From Alphaproteobacteria bacterium (GTDB lineage Bacteria > Pseudomonadota > Alphaproteobacteria > Rhodobacterales > Rhodobacteraceae), in the NCBI GenBank assembly GCA_030427145.1, contig JAUHWT010000005.1, positions 1 to 64,000 of the forward strand: a stretch of 64,000 nt of DNA, given 5' to 3'. Each line of letters starts with the position of its first letter. Position 1 is the first letter of the stretch. The position numbers and the translations under genes were made by a program. The notes beneath the pieces were generated by a model. It had not been told where the DNA came from. It made no database searches and saw only the letters and a program-made list of their open reading frames with translations. Shown here in pieces: positions 33,829-42,703 of the stretch.

Positions 33829-34865
33829 CGGCTTCGCGACTCCATTTTTGCCTCCCGGTAAATCCGGCCAAGCTGACGGGAATGCCGCCGCTTCTCCGCT
33901 ATGGACGCCGAGTTGCGGTTGTCCTCCGCCTTCAGCTTGCGCCAGCGCTCCAGCCGGTCCGGGTCCAGGTCGCCCGCGTCAATCGCCGCCTTCACCGCGC
34001 AGCCGGGTTCGCCGCTATGGGCGCAATCCCCGAATCGGCACGACGCGCCCAACTCCTCGATATCCCCGAACACGGCCGCGACACCCTCCTCGACGTCCAG
34101 AAGCCGCACGGCCCGCATTCCCGGCATGTCGATCAGCCAGCCGCCCGCGTCCATCTTCTGCATCAGACGCACGGTCGTGGTGTGACGGCCCCGCGCATCG
34201 TCCTCCCGAATGCCCTGCGTTTCCTGGTTTCCACCGGTCAGGGCGTTCGACAGGGTCGATTTCCCCACACCCGACGACCCGGAGAAGGCAACCGTCTGAC
34301 CCCGGCCGCACCAGGGTATCAACCGCTCCACCGCTGACGGATCGCGGGCGTTTACGACCTCGCTGATCAGATCGGGCGAAAGCCCCCGCAAATGATCCCG
34401 GTACACGTCCGGATCGTCGCACATGTCCGCCTTTGTCAGCACCACCACGGGCTGCACATGGGCCTGCATTGCCAGAGCCATGTACCGCTCCAGACGGGCA
34501 ATACTGAAATCGGCGTTGCACGACGAGACGATGAACAGCGTATCCACATTGGCCGCGATCAATTGCGCATCCCGTGCCGTTCCCGCACCACGCCTCTGAA
34601 GCAGAGTCTGCCGTTCGAGAAGACGCTCAAGCCGCAGGGGATCACGGTTCAGGAGAACCCAGTCTCCAACAGCAAGCCGATCGCTGGGCAGATCCGGTCC
34701 GGTATCCACGCGCCGCTCGCCGCCCGCGCTGATTACATCAACGCTGCTGCGGTGGACGGAAATGATCCGGGCGGGATCGAGGGAACCGATTTCATCGATG
34801 TCGAGTTGCGACTGATAGAAGGGCGACCATCCGAGGTCGCGACGTGTGTCTGACTGAAGTGTCAT
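33813..34865 (-). CDS. rsgA: Ribosome small-subunit-dependent GTPase A
   Basis: About 350 residues: an OB-fold N-terminal region, then a circularly permuted GTPase with G4 VVLTKADMC first, G1 GSSGVGKSTLSNAL (about 215), and G3 in IDMPGMR. The zinc finger is CRFGDCAHSGEPGC (about 290). It helps the late maturation of the 30S subunit. I chose the ATG at 34865 (MTLQSDTRRDLGW); 24 further codons are open upstream but unlikely. Confidence 0.92.
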   Translation of the reverse strand: MTLQSDTRRDLGWSPFYQSQLDIDEIGSLDPARIISVHRSSVDVISAGGERRVDTGPDLPSDRLAVGDWVLLNRDPLRLERLLERQTLLQRRGAGTARDAQLIAANVDTLFIVSSCNADFSIARLERYMALAMQAHVQPVVVLTKADMCDDPDVYRDHLRGLSPDLISEVVNARDPSAVERLIPWCGRGQTVAFSGSSGVGKSTLSNALTGGNQETQGIREDDARGRHTTTVRLMQKMDAGGWLIDMPGMRAVRLLDVEEGVAAVFGDIEELGASCRFGDCAHSGEPGCAVKAAIDAGDLDPDRLERWRKLKAEDNRNSASIAEKRRHSRQLGRIYREAKMESRSRKGGR

Positions 34866-35032
34866 TGTTCTGCCATCACTGTTCCCGAGGAAACGGGAAC
34901 GAAACAGGGAAACCGGATTGCGGCCAAACGCGCGCAAAACGGCGGATATGGATGGACTTTTAGGAATTCACGGGAGCGTACTCCCGCTAAGGGGATCTAC
35001 CGGCCCATCCTGGGGGCGACGAACACATTCAT

Positions 35033-35038
35033 AAAAAA
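35033..35038 (-). terminator. T-run after the SRP RNA gene
   Basis: On the minus strand, 28 bases past the SRP RNA end, the sequence reads CCGGCAACTGG...GGCG followed by TTTTTT. The short stem CCGG/CTGG plus six T residues fits the terminator of the SRP RNA, although the stem is weak. Confidence 0.4.
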
Positions 35039-35065
35039 CGCCTCCAGTTGCCGGTTTCGATCAGT

Positions 35066-35159
35066 GAGAGGTTGAACAACGACCCAAGCGGGGCTCGTTA
35101 CGGCTGCTTCCTTCCGGACCTGACCGGGTTGGCGAGGCGCCTGCCCGCGCCAACCTCTC
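35066..35159 (-). ncRNA. ffs: Signal recognition particle RNA, small bacterial type
   Basis: The minus strand contains GGTCAGGTCCGGAAGGAAGC followed by AGCC, the universally conserved SRP RNA core (domain IV: the GGAA tetraloop and the asymmetric loop). It is closed by the outer helix GAGAGGTTG at the 5' end and CAACCTCTC at the 3' end. The predicted length is about 94 nt. It binds Ffh and targets membrane proteins co-translationally. The ends are set by the outer helix and by the promoter directly upstream. Confidence 0.95.
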
Positions 35160-35166
35160 GACATGG

Positions 35167-35195
35167 TGTATATGCATTGGCTAACGGCTTTTCAA
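35167..35195 (-). promoter_or_regulatory. Sigma-70 promoter of the SRP RNA gene
   Basis: On the minus strand: TTGAAA (35195-35190), exactly 17 bp, then TATACA (35172-35167). The -10 box ends 7 bp before the predicted RNA 5' end, an ideal spacing, which supports both the promoter and the RNA end. Confidence 0.8.
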
Positions 35196-35281
35196 GTCCC
35201 CCGCATCACACCGTCAGGCCGCCTTGCCCGCGCCATCGGGATTGGGCTATGCGGGGTCTTCCAACAGCCTGGGAGCCGGAA

Positions 35282-36247
35282 ATGAAAAATGCGGAAGCGG
35301 TAACATTTGCCGGCGGCACACTCGACCGCGCGGCCTGGTTCCGGTCCAGTCGTGAGAAGCTGCGTGAACTATGGGAGCGCTCCGATGCCCGCTGCCTGGC
35401 GCTCTGGCAAAGCCAGGTACTGCTCGACGTTTCCGGCGATTGGAGCCTCGGCTGGCTTCCAACCGACAACACCGTTTTCGACGGCAGGCTTTCCGACGCG
35501 ATTTTTCTGGGCCTGGAGGATGGCGCGCCGCGCTTTGCGCTGAAAATCCCCGATTGGGACGGCGCGCAAACCTCCGATGCCCCGCCTCCGTTTCTAGACG
35601 CGTCGCGGCACGTCCATCCGGAGTTTGGGAACGGCTACGAATTCCGCGAGCTGCGGGCGATAATGGCTGATATTTCACCCCGCGATGCCGGTAACGCAGC
35701 AGCCGCGCGGGGCATTTACGCCTGGCACGAAAAGCACATGTACTGTGCTAATTGCGGTGCGGCCTCCAACATGGATGACGCGGGCTGGCGCCGCACCTGC
35801 CCGTCCTGTTCCGCGCAGCACTTCCCCCGGACCGATCCGGTGGTCATCATGCTGATCCTGCACGGAAACTCGGTTCTTATGGGTCGCTCGCCGCACTGGC
35901 CGGAAGGCATGTATTCCCTGCTGGCGGGTTTCATGGAACCGGGCGAATCCATTGAGGCCGCCGTGCGCCGTGAGGTCTGGGAGGAGGCCGGCGTTCCGGT
36001 GGGCGAGGTCGGCTACCTCGCCAGTCAGCCCTGGCCCTTCCCATCCAGCCTGATGATCGGCTGCCAGGGTGAGGCTCTTTCGACCGACATCACCCTTGAT
36101 CCGGTCGAGCTTGAGGACGCAATCTGGGTCAGCCGCGAAAAAATGCTCGCGGCCATCGACGGGCGCGTTCCGGGTCTGAAACCGGCCCGCAAAGGCTCAA
36201 TCGCGCGTTTTCTGATAGAGAGATGGCTGGGCGACGCGCTCGACTGA
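35282..36247 (+). CDS. nudC: NAD(+)/NADH diphosphatase (Nudix hydrolase)
   Basis: About 321 residues. The zinc ribbon is YCANCG...CPSCS (about 155-178), the Nudix box is GFMEPGESIEAAVRREVWEEAG (about 220-241), and the family tag SQPWPFPSS follows it, which marks NADH-type pyrophosphatases. It splits NAD(H) into NMN(H) and AMP and, in some bacteria, removes NAD caps from RNA. The ATG at 35282 has GGAG at good spacing; the open frame upstream runs through the SRP RNA gene and is not coding. Confidence 0.92.
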   Translation: MKNAEAVTFAGGTLDRAAWFRSSREKLRELWERSDARCLALWQSQVLLDVSGDWSLGWLPTDNTVFDGRLSDAIFLGLEDGAPRFALKIPDWDGAQTSDAPPPFLDASRHVHPEFGNGYEFRELRAIMADISPRDAGNAAAARGIYAWHEKHMYCANCGAASNMDDAGWRRTCPSCSAQHFPRTDPVVIMLILHGNSVLMGRSPHWPEGMYSLLAGFMEPGESIEAAVRREVWEEAGVPVGEVGYLASQPWPFPSSLMIGCQGEALSTDITLDPVELEDAIWVSREKMLAAIDGRVPGLKPARKGSIARFLIERWLGDALD

Positions 36248-36265
36248 ACGGCCGCCCGCTTTCGG

Positions 36266-36691
36266 TCACTCAACCGTAATATTCACGACATCCGACATGA
36301 CGGGGTTGTCATGAGGCACGTGGTTCATATCACCGAGCAGCAGCTGCAACGTGTGCTCACCGGGTTCCAGTTCAATTTCCACCTCGGTCTGCCCGCCACC
36401 AAAATGCCGCACATTGTCATCCGCCGGCAGTGTCTCGGTAAAGTCGAGGTCGTCAGGCGAAATGTCGATCAGCAGATGATGATGCCCGGTATTTTCAGCA
36501 TCGGTTCCCGCGGGAGCCACACCCATGCCCGAGAGCCCAAAAACCACTTTAAACGGATTGGACACCGTCTCGCCGTCAGTCGGTGAAATGATATACGCTT
36601 TCGCATTCGCGGGCGCGGAAGACTGCTGGGCATGGGCCAAACCGCCTCCTGCAAACACCAGAGCGGATGCGACGATAGCTGTAAGTTTCAA
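36266..36691 (-). CDS. DUF4399 periplasmic protein
   Basis: About 141 residues with a signal peptide (cut after GLAHAQ, about 22) and the DUF4399 pattern: AYIISPTDGETVSNPFKVVFGLSGMGVAPAG, then GHHHLLID and LLLGDMNHVPHDNPV. The repeated His residues suggest metal or small-ligand binding; the function is unknown. The start is a TTG at 36691 preceded by GGGAGGGAATACC. An open frame from 36766 is less likely because it lacks a signal peptide at its own N-terminus. Confidence 0.75.
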   Translation of the reverse strand: MKLTAIVASALVFAGGGLAHAQQSSAPANAKAYIISPTDGETVSNPFKVVFGLSGMGVAPAGTDAENTGHHHLLIDISPDDLDFTETLPADDNVRHFGGGQTEVEIELEPGEHTLQLLLGDMNHVPHDNPVMSDVVNITVE

Positions 36692-36762
36692 GGTATTCCC
36701 TCCCCACTGTTCCGTCCGGCACGTGCCGGACACAGCCAATGGTAGATCAATACCGCGGAACT

Positions 36763-37623
36763 TCAATACTTTAGCGACGGCATGTCGGACCGGCGGAACT
36801 GGTCCACCGGATACACGCCCAGGATCTGAAGTTTCGTGGTGAAGAACTCAAGTTCCTCCAGCGCATTCGCCACGCTGCGGTCGTCCGGGTGTCCCTCAAT
36901 ATCCGCATAGAACTGCGTCGCCGTGAAATGGCCGTCGACCATGTAGCTTTCCAGCTTGATCATGTTGACGCCATTTGTCGCGAACCCGCCCATCGCCTTG
37001 TAGAGAGCGGCGGGCAGGTTGCGCACACGGAACACGAATGTCGTCAGCACATCCCCCTGCGGCGCACGTTTCGGCTCCGGCGACATGACAAGGAAACGCG
37101 TGGTGTTGTGCGACTGGTCCTCGATATGGCGGGCCAGCACATCCAGACCGTAGATCTCGGCCGACAGTTCCGACGCAAGCGCCGCCGTCGCGGGATTGCC
37201 CGCCTCCGCCACCGCCATGGCCGCGCCGGCCGTATCGGCGGCGGTCTCCTGGGCGATGCCGTTTTCCTTGAGGAATGACCGACACTGCCCGAGAAGGACG
37301 GTGTGGCTCATGGCGGTTTTGATGTCGGACAGGCCCGCGCCGGGAACGGCAAGCAGGTTGATATGCACCCGCACGAACTGCTCGCCAATGATATGAAGCC
37401 CGGAATCGGGCAACAGCGAGTGAATATCCGCAACCCGGCCATAGGTGGAGTTCTCCACCGGCAGCATGGCGAGGTCGGCCCGCCCCTCGTGAACCGCGGC
37501 AATTGCGCCCTCAAAGGAATGACACGCCACCGCTTCCCAGTCCGGAAAACCTTCCCGGCATGCCTGATGGGAATAGGAGCCCGGAACTCCCTGATAGGAT
37601 ATGCGGCCGGTTGACGTGGTCAT
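36763..37623 (-). CDS. pheA: Prephenate dehydratase
   Basis: 286 residues without a chorismate mutase domain. The catalytic part runs from RISYQGVPGSYSHQA to HNTTRFLVMS (Thr-Arg-Phe motif, about 175). A C-terminal ACT domain (about 195-275) contains NGVNMIKLESYM, the phenylalanine-binding ESRP-like site in variant form. It converts prephenate to phenylpyruvate in phenylalanine synthesis and is expected to be inhibited by phenylalanine. It is divergent from the cytochrome gene. Confidence 0.93.
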   Translation of the reverse strand: MTTSTGRISYQGVPGSYSHQACREGFPDWEAVACHSFEGAIAAVHEGRADLAMLPVENSTYGRVADIHSLLPDSGLHIIGEQFVRVHINLLAVPGAGLSDIKTAMSHTVLLGQCRSFLKENGIAQETAADTAGAAMAVAEAGNPATAALASELSAEIYGLDVLARHIEDQSHNTTRFLVMSPEPKRAPQGDVLTTFVFRVRNLPAALYKAMGGFATNGVNMIKLESYMVDGHFTATQFYADIEGHPDDRSVANALEELEFFTTKLQILGVYPVDQFRRSDMPSLKY

Positions 37624-37960
37624 TTTGTGTCGTCCCTTACTGTCAGGCCTGTGGCTCTACAGCGTTTCGGCGTCGTTCGGAATCACAATTATCCGTCCTG
37701 CACCCTGTACAACGGCAAATTGCGACAGTTTCTCGGTTCAGAAAACTAAAACGCCCCGGGCCAAGCCCCCACGAAATCAACATGACTGAATCCATGGTGA
37801 AATCAGTCCATTCCGGCGGGAGCTTCACTTTCTCTGGATTTTTCCGACACATGGCCCCGGCGAATGCGTTCAGCGGCTTGCACCGGGTATCCGTTTGCGG
37901 ATAGAAGGACCGGGACAGGAACGATGGCCGCCGGCCCGGTAACAGAGGTGTGTCTTACCC
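37624..37960. other. Intergenic spacer, 337 bp, pheA / cytochrome c
   Basis: Divergent promoter region. It contains a 6-bp inverted repeat TATCCG-TTTG-CGGATA at 37888-37903, which could be a small hairpin or an operator for the cytochrome gene. I saw no clear FNR-type site, no RNA gene and no credible reading frame. Confidence 0.45.
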
Positions 37961-38455
37961 ATGAACACGATGGAAATCAACAAACTGGTGGCGGGCGTCT
38001 GTGGCAGCCTTCTTGCTTTCCTGCTCATCTCCATGCTGGCCCATTCCATCTACGACACCCATTCCGATGAGGTCGCCTACTCCATCGAGGTTGAGGAAAC
38101 CGGTGGTGAAGAAGCCGTAGAGGAAGAGGTCGATATCGCAGCCGTCATGGCCGAAGCCGACGCCGCATCCGGCGAAAAGGTCTTCCGCAAATGCGCAGCC
38201 TGCCACAAGCTTGACGGCTCCGACGGCGTTGGTCCGCACCTCAATGGTGTCGTGAACCGCGAAATCGCTTCGGTCGGCGGCTTCAACTACTCCGGCGCAC
38301 TGACATCGCTTGAGGGCAACTGGGACGCGGAACAGCTCTACGGCTTCCTCGAGGACCCGAAAGGCTATGCACCCGGCACGGCCATGGCATTCGCCGGCCT
38401 GAAAAAGTCCAGCGACCGTGCCGACGTAATCGCCTACCTCGAATCCAATCCCTGA
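37961..38455 (+). CDS. Membrane-anchored cytochrome c (cytochrome cy/c552 type)
   Basis: 164 residues. An uncleaved N-terminal membrane anchor (about 8-28) is followed by an acidic linker rich in Glu (about 38-62) and a class I cytochrome c domain. Heme attaches at CAACH (about 77-81), and the distal ligand is the Met in GTAMAFAGL (about 144). Such anchored cytochromes carry electrons from the bc1 complex to terminal oxidases or reaction centres. The neighbour pheA is common in Rhodobacterales. The ATG at 37970 is an alternative start. Confidence 0.85.
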   Translation: MNTMEINKLVAGVCGSLLAFLLISMLAHSIYDTHSDEVAYSIEVEETGGEEAVEEEVDIAAVMAEADAASGEKVFRKCAACHKLDGSDGVGPHLNGVVNREIASVGGFNYSGALTSLEGNWDAEQLYGFLEDPKGYAPGTAMAFAGLKKSSDRADVIAYLESNP

Positions 38456-38468
38456 TATATGCCGATCC

Positions 38469-38494
38469 GGGCGTGATCACGAACGTTCACGCCC
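38469..38494 (+). terminator. Hairpin after the cytochrome c gene
   Basis: GGGCGTGA at 38469-38476 pairs perfectly with TCACGCCC at 38487-38494 around a 10-nt loop. It lies 14 bp after the stop. No T-run follows, so it may act as a weak or factor-assisted terminator. Confidence 0.5.
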
Positions 38495-38533
38495 GCCTCA
38501 CGATTTGATGCATCCTGCACGTGCAATTGGCGC

Positions 38534-38561
38534 TTGCCGCTCGCGCAATCCCAACTAAACT
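38534..38561 (+). promoter_or_regulatory. Candidate promoter of the yej operon
   Basis: TTGCCG, a 16-bp spacer and TAAACT. It lies about 35 bp upstream of the yejA ATG. The match is moderate. Confidence 0.35.
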
Positions 38562-38596
38562 CGGCTGAACGAAATTCGCTGAATTTAGGAGCAAAG

Positions 38597-40504
38597 ATGC
38601 ACCTGGACCAAGGCTTACGGGCCCCGACGACCTTCCCCGGAAAATCGCTCCGCTTCCTCAGTCTCTCAGGCGCCGTGGCGTTTGGCATCGGCCTGTTGAC
38701 GCTGGGCGGAATTGCCAGTGCGGAGGAGGTAACCACATCGCACGGGTACTCCACATTCGGAGAACTGAAATACGGTCCGGATTTCGAGCATTTCGACTAC
38801 GTCAACCCGGACGCGCCCAAGGGGGGCATCCACCACACCTGGGACCTGGGCAGCTTTGATTCCCTGACGCCCTACACCGAGAAGGGCAACTACCCGACCG
38901 GCGCCTGGGCCGTCTTCGAGGGCCTGATGACCGGCACTCTCGACAGCCTCGACGAACTCTACGGCCTGATCGCAGAGAGCATTACCTACCCCGAGGACAA
39001 ACAGTGGGTCAGCTTCAAAATGCGGCCCGAAGCCACCTTTGCCGATGGCACCCCCATCACAGCCGATGACGTGGTCTTCACCGTCGACGCCATGCAGAAC
39101 CGGGGCCAGCTGCGCTACCGCGTCTATTTCGGCGAAATCGAAAAGGTCGAGGCGCTTGGCCCGCATGAGGTGAAATTTACCTTTGCTGAAGGTGCTGCGG
39201 TACGGGACCTGATCCCGCTGGTAGCCGGAATGGGCATTTTCTCCGAGAAATACTTCGAGGACCGCGACTTCTCCGAAAGCTCAATGGACCCGCCGCTGGG
39301 CTCCGGCCCCTATCAGGTCGACAGCGTCGCGGCCGGTCGCTACGTGGTGTACAAACGCAATGAGGATTACTGGGGCAAGGACTTGCCGGTGAATGTCGGA
39401 AGGCACAACTTTGACCGCTTCCGCATCGACTACTATTCCGACCAGGCTGCCGCGTTTGAGGCATTCAAGGCCGGGGAATACACCTTCCGCGGTGAGGTAA
39501 ACGCCGACCGCTGGATCACCCAGTACAACTTCCCGGCCGTTCGCAACGGCGATGCGGTCCAGGCGGAAATTCCCGCCCGCACGGCCCCGAACGCCGGTGG
39601 CATGTTCTTCAACCTCCGCCGCGATACCTTCGCCGACCCGCGTGTGCGGGAGGCCATCATCACCATGTTCAACTTCGAATGGATCAACGAGACCATGTTC
39701 CATGGAGTTGAAACACGGGCCTCAAGCTTCTGGGAACGCACTGACATGCGCGCCGAGGGTGTGCCCTCGCCGGAGGAACGCGCGGTACTGGAGCCGCTGC
39801 TCGATGAACTGCCGGATGGGATCGGCGACATCCTCAAAGATCCGGTTGTCGAACCCTACAAGGGCCGCAACGGCAACCTGCGCGACCGTGGTCGCCAGCG
39901 TCAGGCCCTGCGCCTGCTCACCGAGGCCGGGTACACCCAGGAAAACGGCCAGCTTATCGGCCCGGACGGCAACCAGCTAAAGTTTGAGATGATGTTCGGC
40001 AGCCCCGACGCCGAGCAGTACCTCTCGCCATTTGCCCAGCAGCTTCAGGGGATCGGCATCGACGCCTCCCTGACCCTGGTGGACAGCGCCCAGTGGCGCG
40101 AACGGGCCGAGACATATGATTTCGACGCCATGCACGTCTTTATCCCCGTGAGCGATACACCGGGCAACGAACTGCGTGACACGTTCGGCACCGCGAACGC
40201 CAATGTGGGCGGCTCGCTCAACGTACCCGGTGTTGCCAGCCCAGGTATCGACAAACTGATCGCCCAGATCGAAAAGGCGGATACCCGCGAGGAACTGACG
40301 ATCAAGGTCCGCGCGCTTGACCGCGTCCTGCGGGCCATGCATCTGCGCATCCCCTACTGGGTCCGTCCCAGCTCCTGGATTGCCTATTATGACTACTACC
40401 AGCAGCCCGACACGCTGCCCGAATACGGCGCGGGCGTGGGCTCGATCTGGTGGGCCGATGAGGCGCGCTACGAGGAACTGAAGTCCGAGGGAGCGATCCG
40501 CTAG
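38597..40504 (+). CDS. yejA: Peptide ABC transporter periplasmic binding protein (YejA-like)
   Basis: About 635 residues with a signal peptide (hydrophobic core [18 protein letters not shown]) and an SBP_bac_5 (family 5) domain. Family phrases are [44 protein letters not shown] and YDWDA-type strands. YejA-type proteins deliver microcin C-like peptides and other oligopeptides. The ATG at 38597 is preceded by TAGGAG at ideal spacing, which decides the start against the open frame from 38534. Confidence 0.92.
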   Translation: MHLDQGLRAPTTFPGKSLRFLSLSGAVAFGIGLLTLGGIASAEEVTTSHGYSTFGELKYGPDFEHFDYVNPDAPKGGIHHTWDLGSFDSLTPYTEKGNYPTGAWAVFEGLMTGTLDSLDELYGLIAESITYPEDKQWVSFKMRPEATFADGTPITADDVVFTVDAMQNRGQLRYRVYFGEIEKVEALGPHEVKFTFAEGAAVRDLIPLVAGMGIFSEKYFEDRDFSESSMDPPLGSGPYQVDSVAAGRYVVYKRNEDYWGKDLPVNVGRHNFDRFRIDYYSDQAAAFEAFKAGEYTFRGEVNADRWITQYNFPAVRNGDAVQAEIPARTAPNAGGMFFNLRRDTFADPRVREAIITMFNFEWINETMFHGVETRASSFWERTDMRAEGVPSPEERAVLEPLLDELPDGIGDILKDPVVEPYKGRNGNLRDRGRQRQALRLLTEAGYTQENGQLIGPDGNQLKFEMMFGSPDAEQYLSPFAQQLQGIGIDASLTLVDSAQWRERAETYDFDAMHVFIPVSDTPGNELRDTFGTANANVGGSLNVPGVASPGIDKLIAQIEKADTREELTIKVRALDRVLRAMHLRIPYWVRPSSWIAYYDYYQQPDTLPEYGAGVGSIWWADEARYEELKSEGAIR

Positions 40505-40505
40505 C

Positions 40506-41591
40506 ATGGGAGCCTACATCCTTCGCAGGCTGCTCCTGATCATACCCACCCTGTTCGGCATTCTGCTGGTGAACTTCGTGCTGGTCCAGTTCATGCCGGG
40601 CGGACCAGTGGAACAGGTGCTGGCCCAGCTACAGCAGGAAACCGGAACCCTTGACCGCATCACCGGTGGTGGCGGCGGCACCACCGCGGCCGCCGAGGCG
40701 GGCTCCGGCGACTACCAGGGCGCAAAGGGTCTGCCGCCCGATTTCATCGAGGATCTGGAGCGCCAGTTCGGGTTCGACAAACCCCCGGCGGAACGCTTTT
40801 TCCTGATGCTGAAAAACTACCTGATGTTCGATTTCGGGGAGAGTTACTTCCGGTCCATCTCCGTGGTGGACCTCGTCATTGAAAAAATGCCGGTCTCCAT
40901 CTCACTCGGCCTTTGGTCAACGCTGATCGCCTATGCGGTCTCCATCCCGCTCGGCATCCGCAAGGCCATCAAGGACGGCACCCGGTTCGACACCTGGACC
41001 AGCGGACTGATCATTGTGGCCTATGCCATTCCGGGCTTCCTCTTCGCCATTCTGCTGCTCGTTCTGTTCGCGGGGGGCTCGTATTTCCGCATCTTCCCCC
41101 TGCGCGGTCTGACATCTGAGAACTTCTCAGACATGACCCTGATACAGCAGATCGGGGATTATTTCTGGCACATCACCCTGCCGGTTCTGGCCTCGACCAT
41201 CAGCGCCTTTGCGACACTGACGCTGCTGACCAAGAACTCGTTCCTGGATGAGATCAAGAAACAGTATGTCATGACCGCCCGCGCCAAGGGTCTAAAGGAA
41301 AGCCGGGTGCTCTATGGCCATGTTTTCCGCAATGCGATGCTGATCATTATCGCCGGCTTCCCCGCCCTGTTCATCTCCGTCTTCTTCGGCGGCAGTCTGA
41401 TCATCGAGACGATTTTCTCCCTCGACGGTCTTGGGCGGCTTGGCTACGAGAGCGCGATCCAGCGGGATTATCCGGTAGTGTTCGGCATTCTCTATGTCTT
41501 CGGCCTTATGGGGCTGATCGTCGGGATCATTTCCGACCTGATGTATGTCTGGGTCGACCCACGCATTGACTTCGAGAGCAGGGAAACCTGA
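40506..41591 (+). CDS. yejB: Peptide ABC transporter permease (YejB-like)
   Basis: 361 residues. It starts [21 protein letters not shown], the typical DppB/YejB lead, and has six membrane segments. The EAA-like loop is [22 protein letters not shown] (about 255-280). A Gly-rich hydrophilic stretch ([21 protein letters not shown], about 50-75) is usual for YejB. It starts 1 bp after the yejA stop and its last base is the first base of yejE. Confidence 0.92.
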   Translation: MGAYILRRLLLIIPTLFGILLVNFVLVQFMPGGPVEQVLAQLQQETGTLDRITGGGGGTTAAAEAGSGDYQGAKGLPPDFIEDLERQFGFDKPPAERFFLMLKNYLMFDFGESYFRSISVVDLVIEKMPVSISLGLWSTLIAYAVSIPLGIRKAIKDGTRFDTWTSGLIIVAYAIPGFLFAILLLVLFAGGSYFRIFPLRGLTSENFSDMTLIQQIGDYFWHITLPVLASTISAFATLTLLTKNSFLDEIKKQYVMTARAKGLKESRVLYGHVFRNAMLIIIAGFPALFISVFFGGSLIIETIFSLDGLGRLGYESAIQRDYPVVFGILYVFGLMGLIVGIISDLMYVWVDPRIDFESRET

Positions 41592-42703
41592 TGAAACTCA
41601 ACGCGCTACAGCAAAGGCGTCTGGCCACGTTCCGGGCCAACCGGCGGGCAACCTGGTCGCTGCGGATTTTCCTCGCCCTGTTCGTCGTCACCCTGTTTGC
41701 CGAGTTCGTCGCCAACGACAAACCGCTGCTGGTGAAGTTTCAGGACAGCTATTTTGTTCCGGTGCTGAACTTCTACTCCGAGGCGGACTTCGGCGGTGAA
41801 TTTCAGACCGAGGCCGAATACCACTCCCCGGAGGTCCCCTGCCTGATCAAAAGCGGCGGCATGGACGTCTGTCTCGATTACCCGGAGGAAATCCTGGAGG
41901 AAATCGAGACCAGTGGCACCGTCGATGGTGTGGCGGTGGAGCAACCCGGCTGGGTGATCTGGCCCCTTGTGCCCTACAGCTACAACACCATCAATTACGA
42001 CGTGACCAGCGCCCCCTCCCCGCCGGACCGTCATCACTGGCTCGGAACCGATGACCAGACCCGCGACGTGGTGGCCCGCGTGATCTATGGCTTCCGCATA
42101 TCGGTCCTGTTTGCGCTCGTCGTGACCCTGATCTCCAGCATTGTGGGCATCATAGCCGGCGCCACCCAGGGCTATTTTGGCGGCTGGGTCGATCTGTTCT
42201 TCCAGCGCATTGTGGAGATTTGGAGCAACATGCCCAGTCTCTACATCCTGATCATTCTCAGCGCGATTTTCACCATGAGTTTCTCGCTCCTGACACTGCT
42301 GATCGCCCTGTTCAGCTGGACGGCGCTCGTGGGCGTGGTCCGTGCGGAATTCCTGCGCGCCCGTAACTTCGAGTATGTGCGCGCCGCCCGGGCGCTTGGG
42401 GTAAGCGACGTGGTCATCATGTACCGCCACCTTCTGCCCAACGCGATGGTCGCGACCCTGACCCTGCTGCCCTTCCTGATCACCGGCGCGATCAGCACGC
42501 TGGCCTCGCTCGACTATCTCGGTCTCGGCCTGCCGCCCTCATACCCCTCGCTTGGCGAACTGGCCCTTCAGGGCAAGAACCGGCTGAACGCGCCATGGCT
42601 GGGGTTCACCGCTTTTTTCACCTTCGCGATCATGCTGTCGCTGCTGGTGTTTATCTTTGAGGGTGTCCGCGACGCCTTCGACCCCAGAAAGACATTCCGA
42701 TGA
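41591..42703 (+). CDS. yejE: Peptide ABC transporter permease (YejE-like)
   Basis: 370 residues with six membrane segments, the YejE opening (FRANRRATWSLRIFLALF, FVANDKPLLV), the HWLGTDDQTRDVVARVIYG segment and the EAA loop AARALGVSDVVIMYRHLLPNA. The periplasmic loop after the first segment has about 25 residues more than E. coli YejE as I recall it, including two cysteines (PCLIKSGGMDVC, about 78-89) that could form a disulfide. Confidence 0.9.
   Translation: MKLNALQQRRLATFRANRRATWSLRIFLALFVVTLFAEFVANDKPLLVKFQDSYFVPVLNFYSEADFGGEFQTEAEYHSPEVPCLIKSGGMDVCLDYPEEILEEIETSGTVDGVAVEQPGWVIWPLVPYSYNTINYDVTSAPSPPDRHHWLGTDDQTRDVVARVIYGFRISVLFALVVTLISSIVGIIAGATQGYFGGWVDLFFQRIVEIWSNMPSLYILIILSAIFTMSFSLLTLLIALFSWTALVGVVRAEFLRARNFEYVRAARALGVSDVVIMYRHLLPNAMVATLTLLPFLITGAISTLASLDYLGLGLPPSYPSLGELALQGKNRLNAPWLGFTAFFTFAIMLSLLVFIFEGVRDAFDPRKTFR

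Noticed and set aside
35048-35281. Upstream extension of nudC
   Set aside because: The frame is open but runs antisense through the SRP RNA gene and its promoter; the ATG at 35282 has a good ribosome-binding site.
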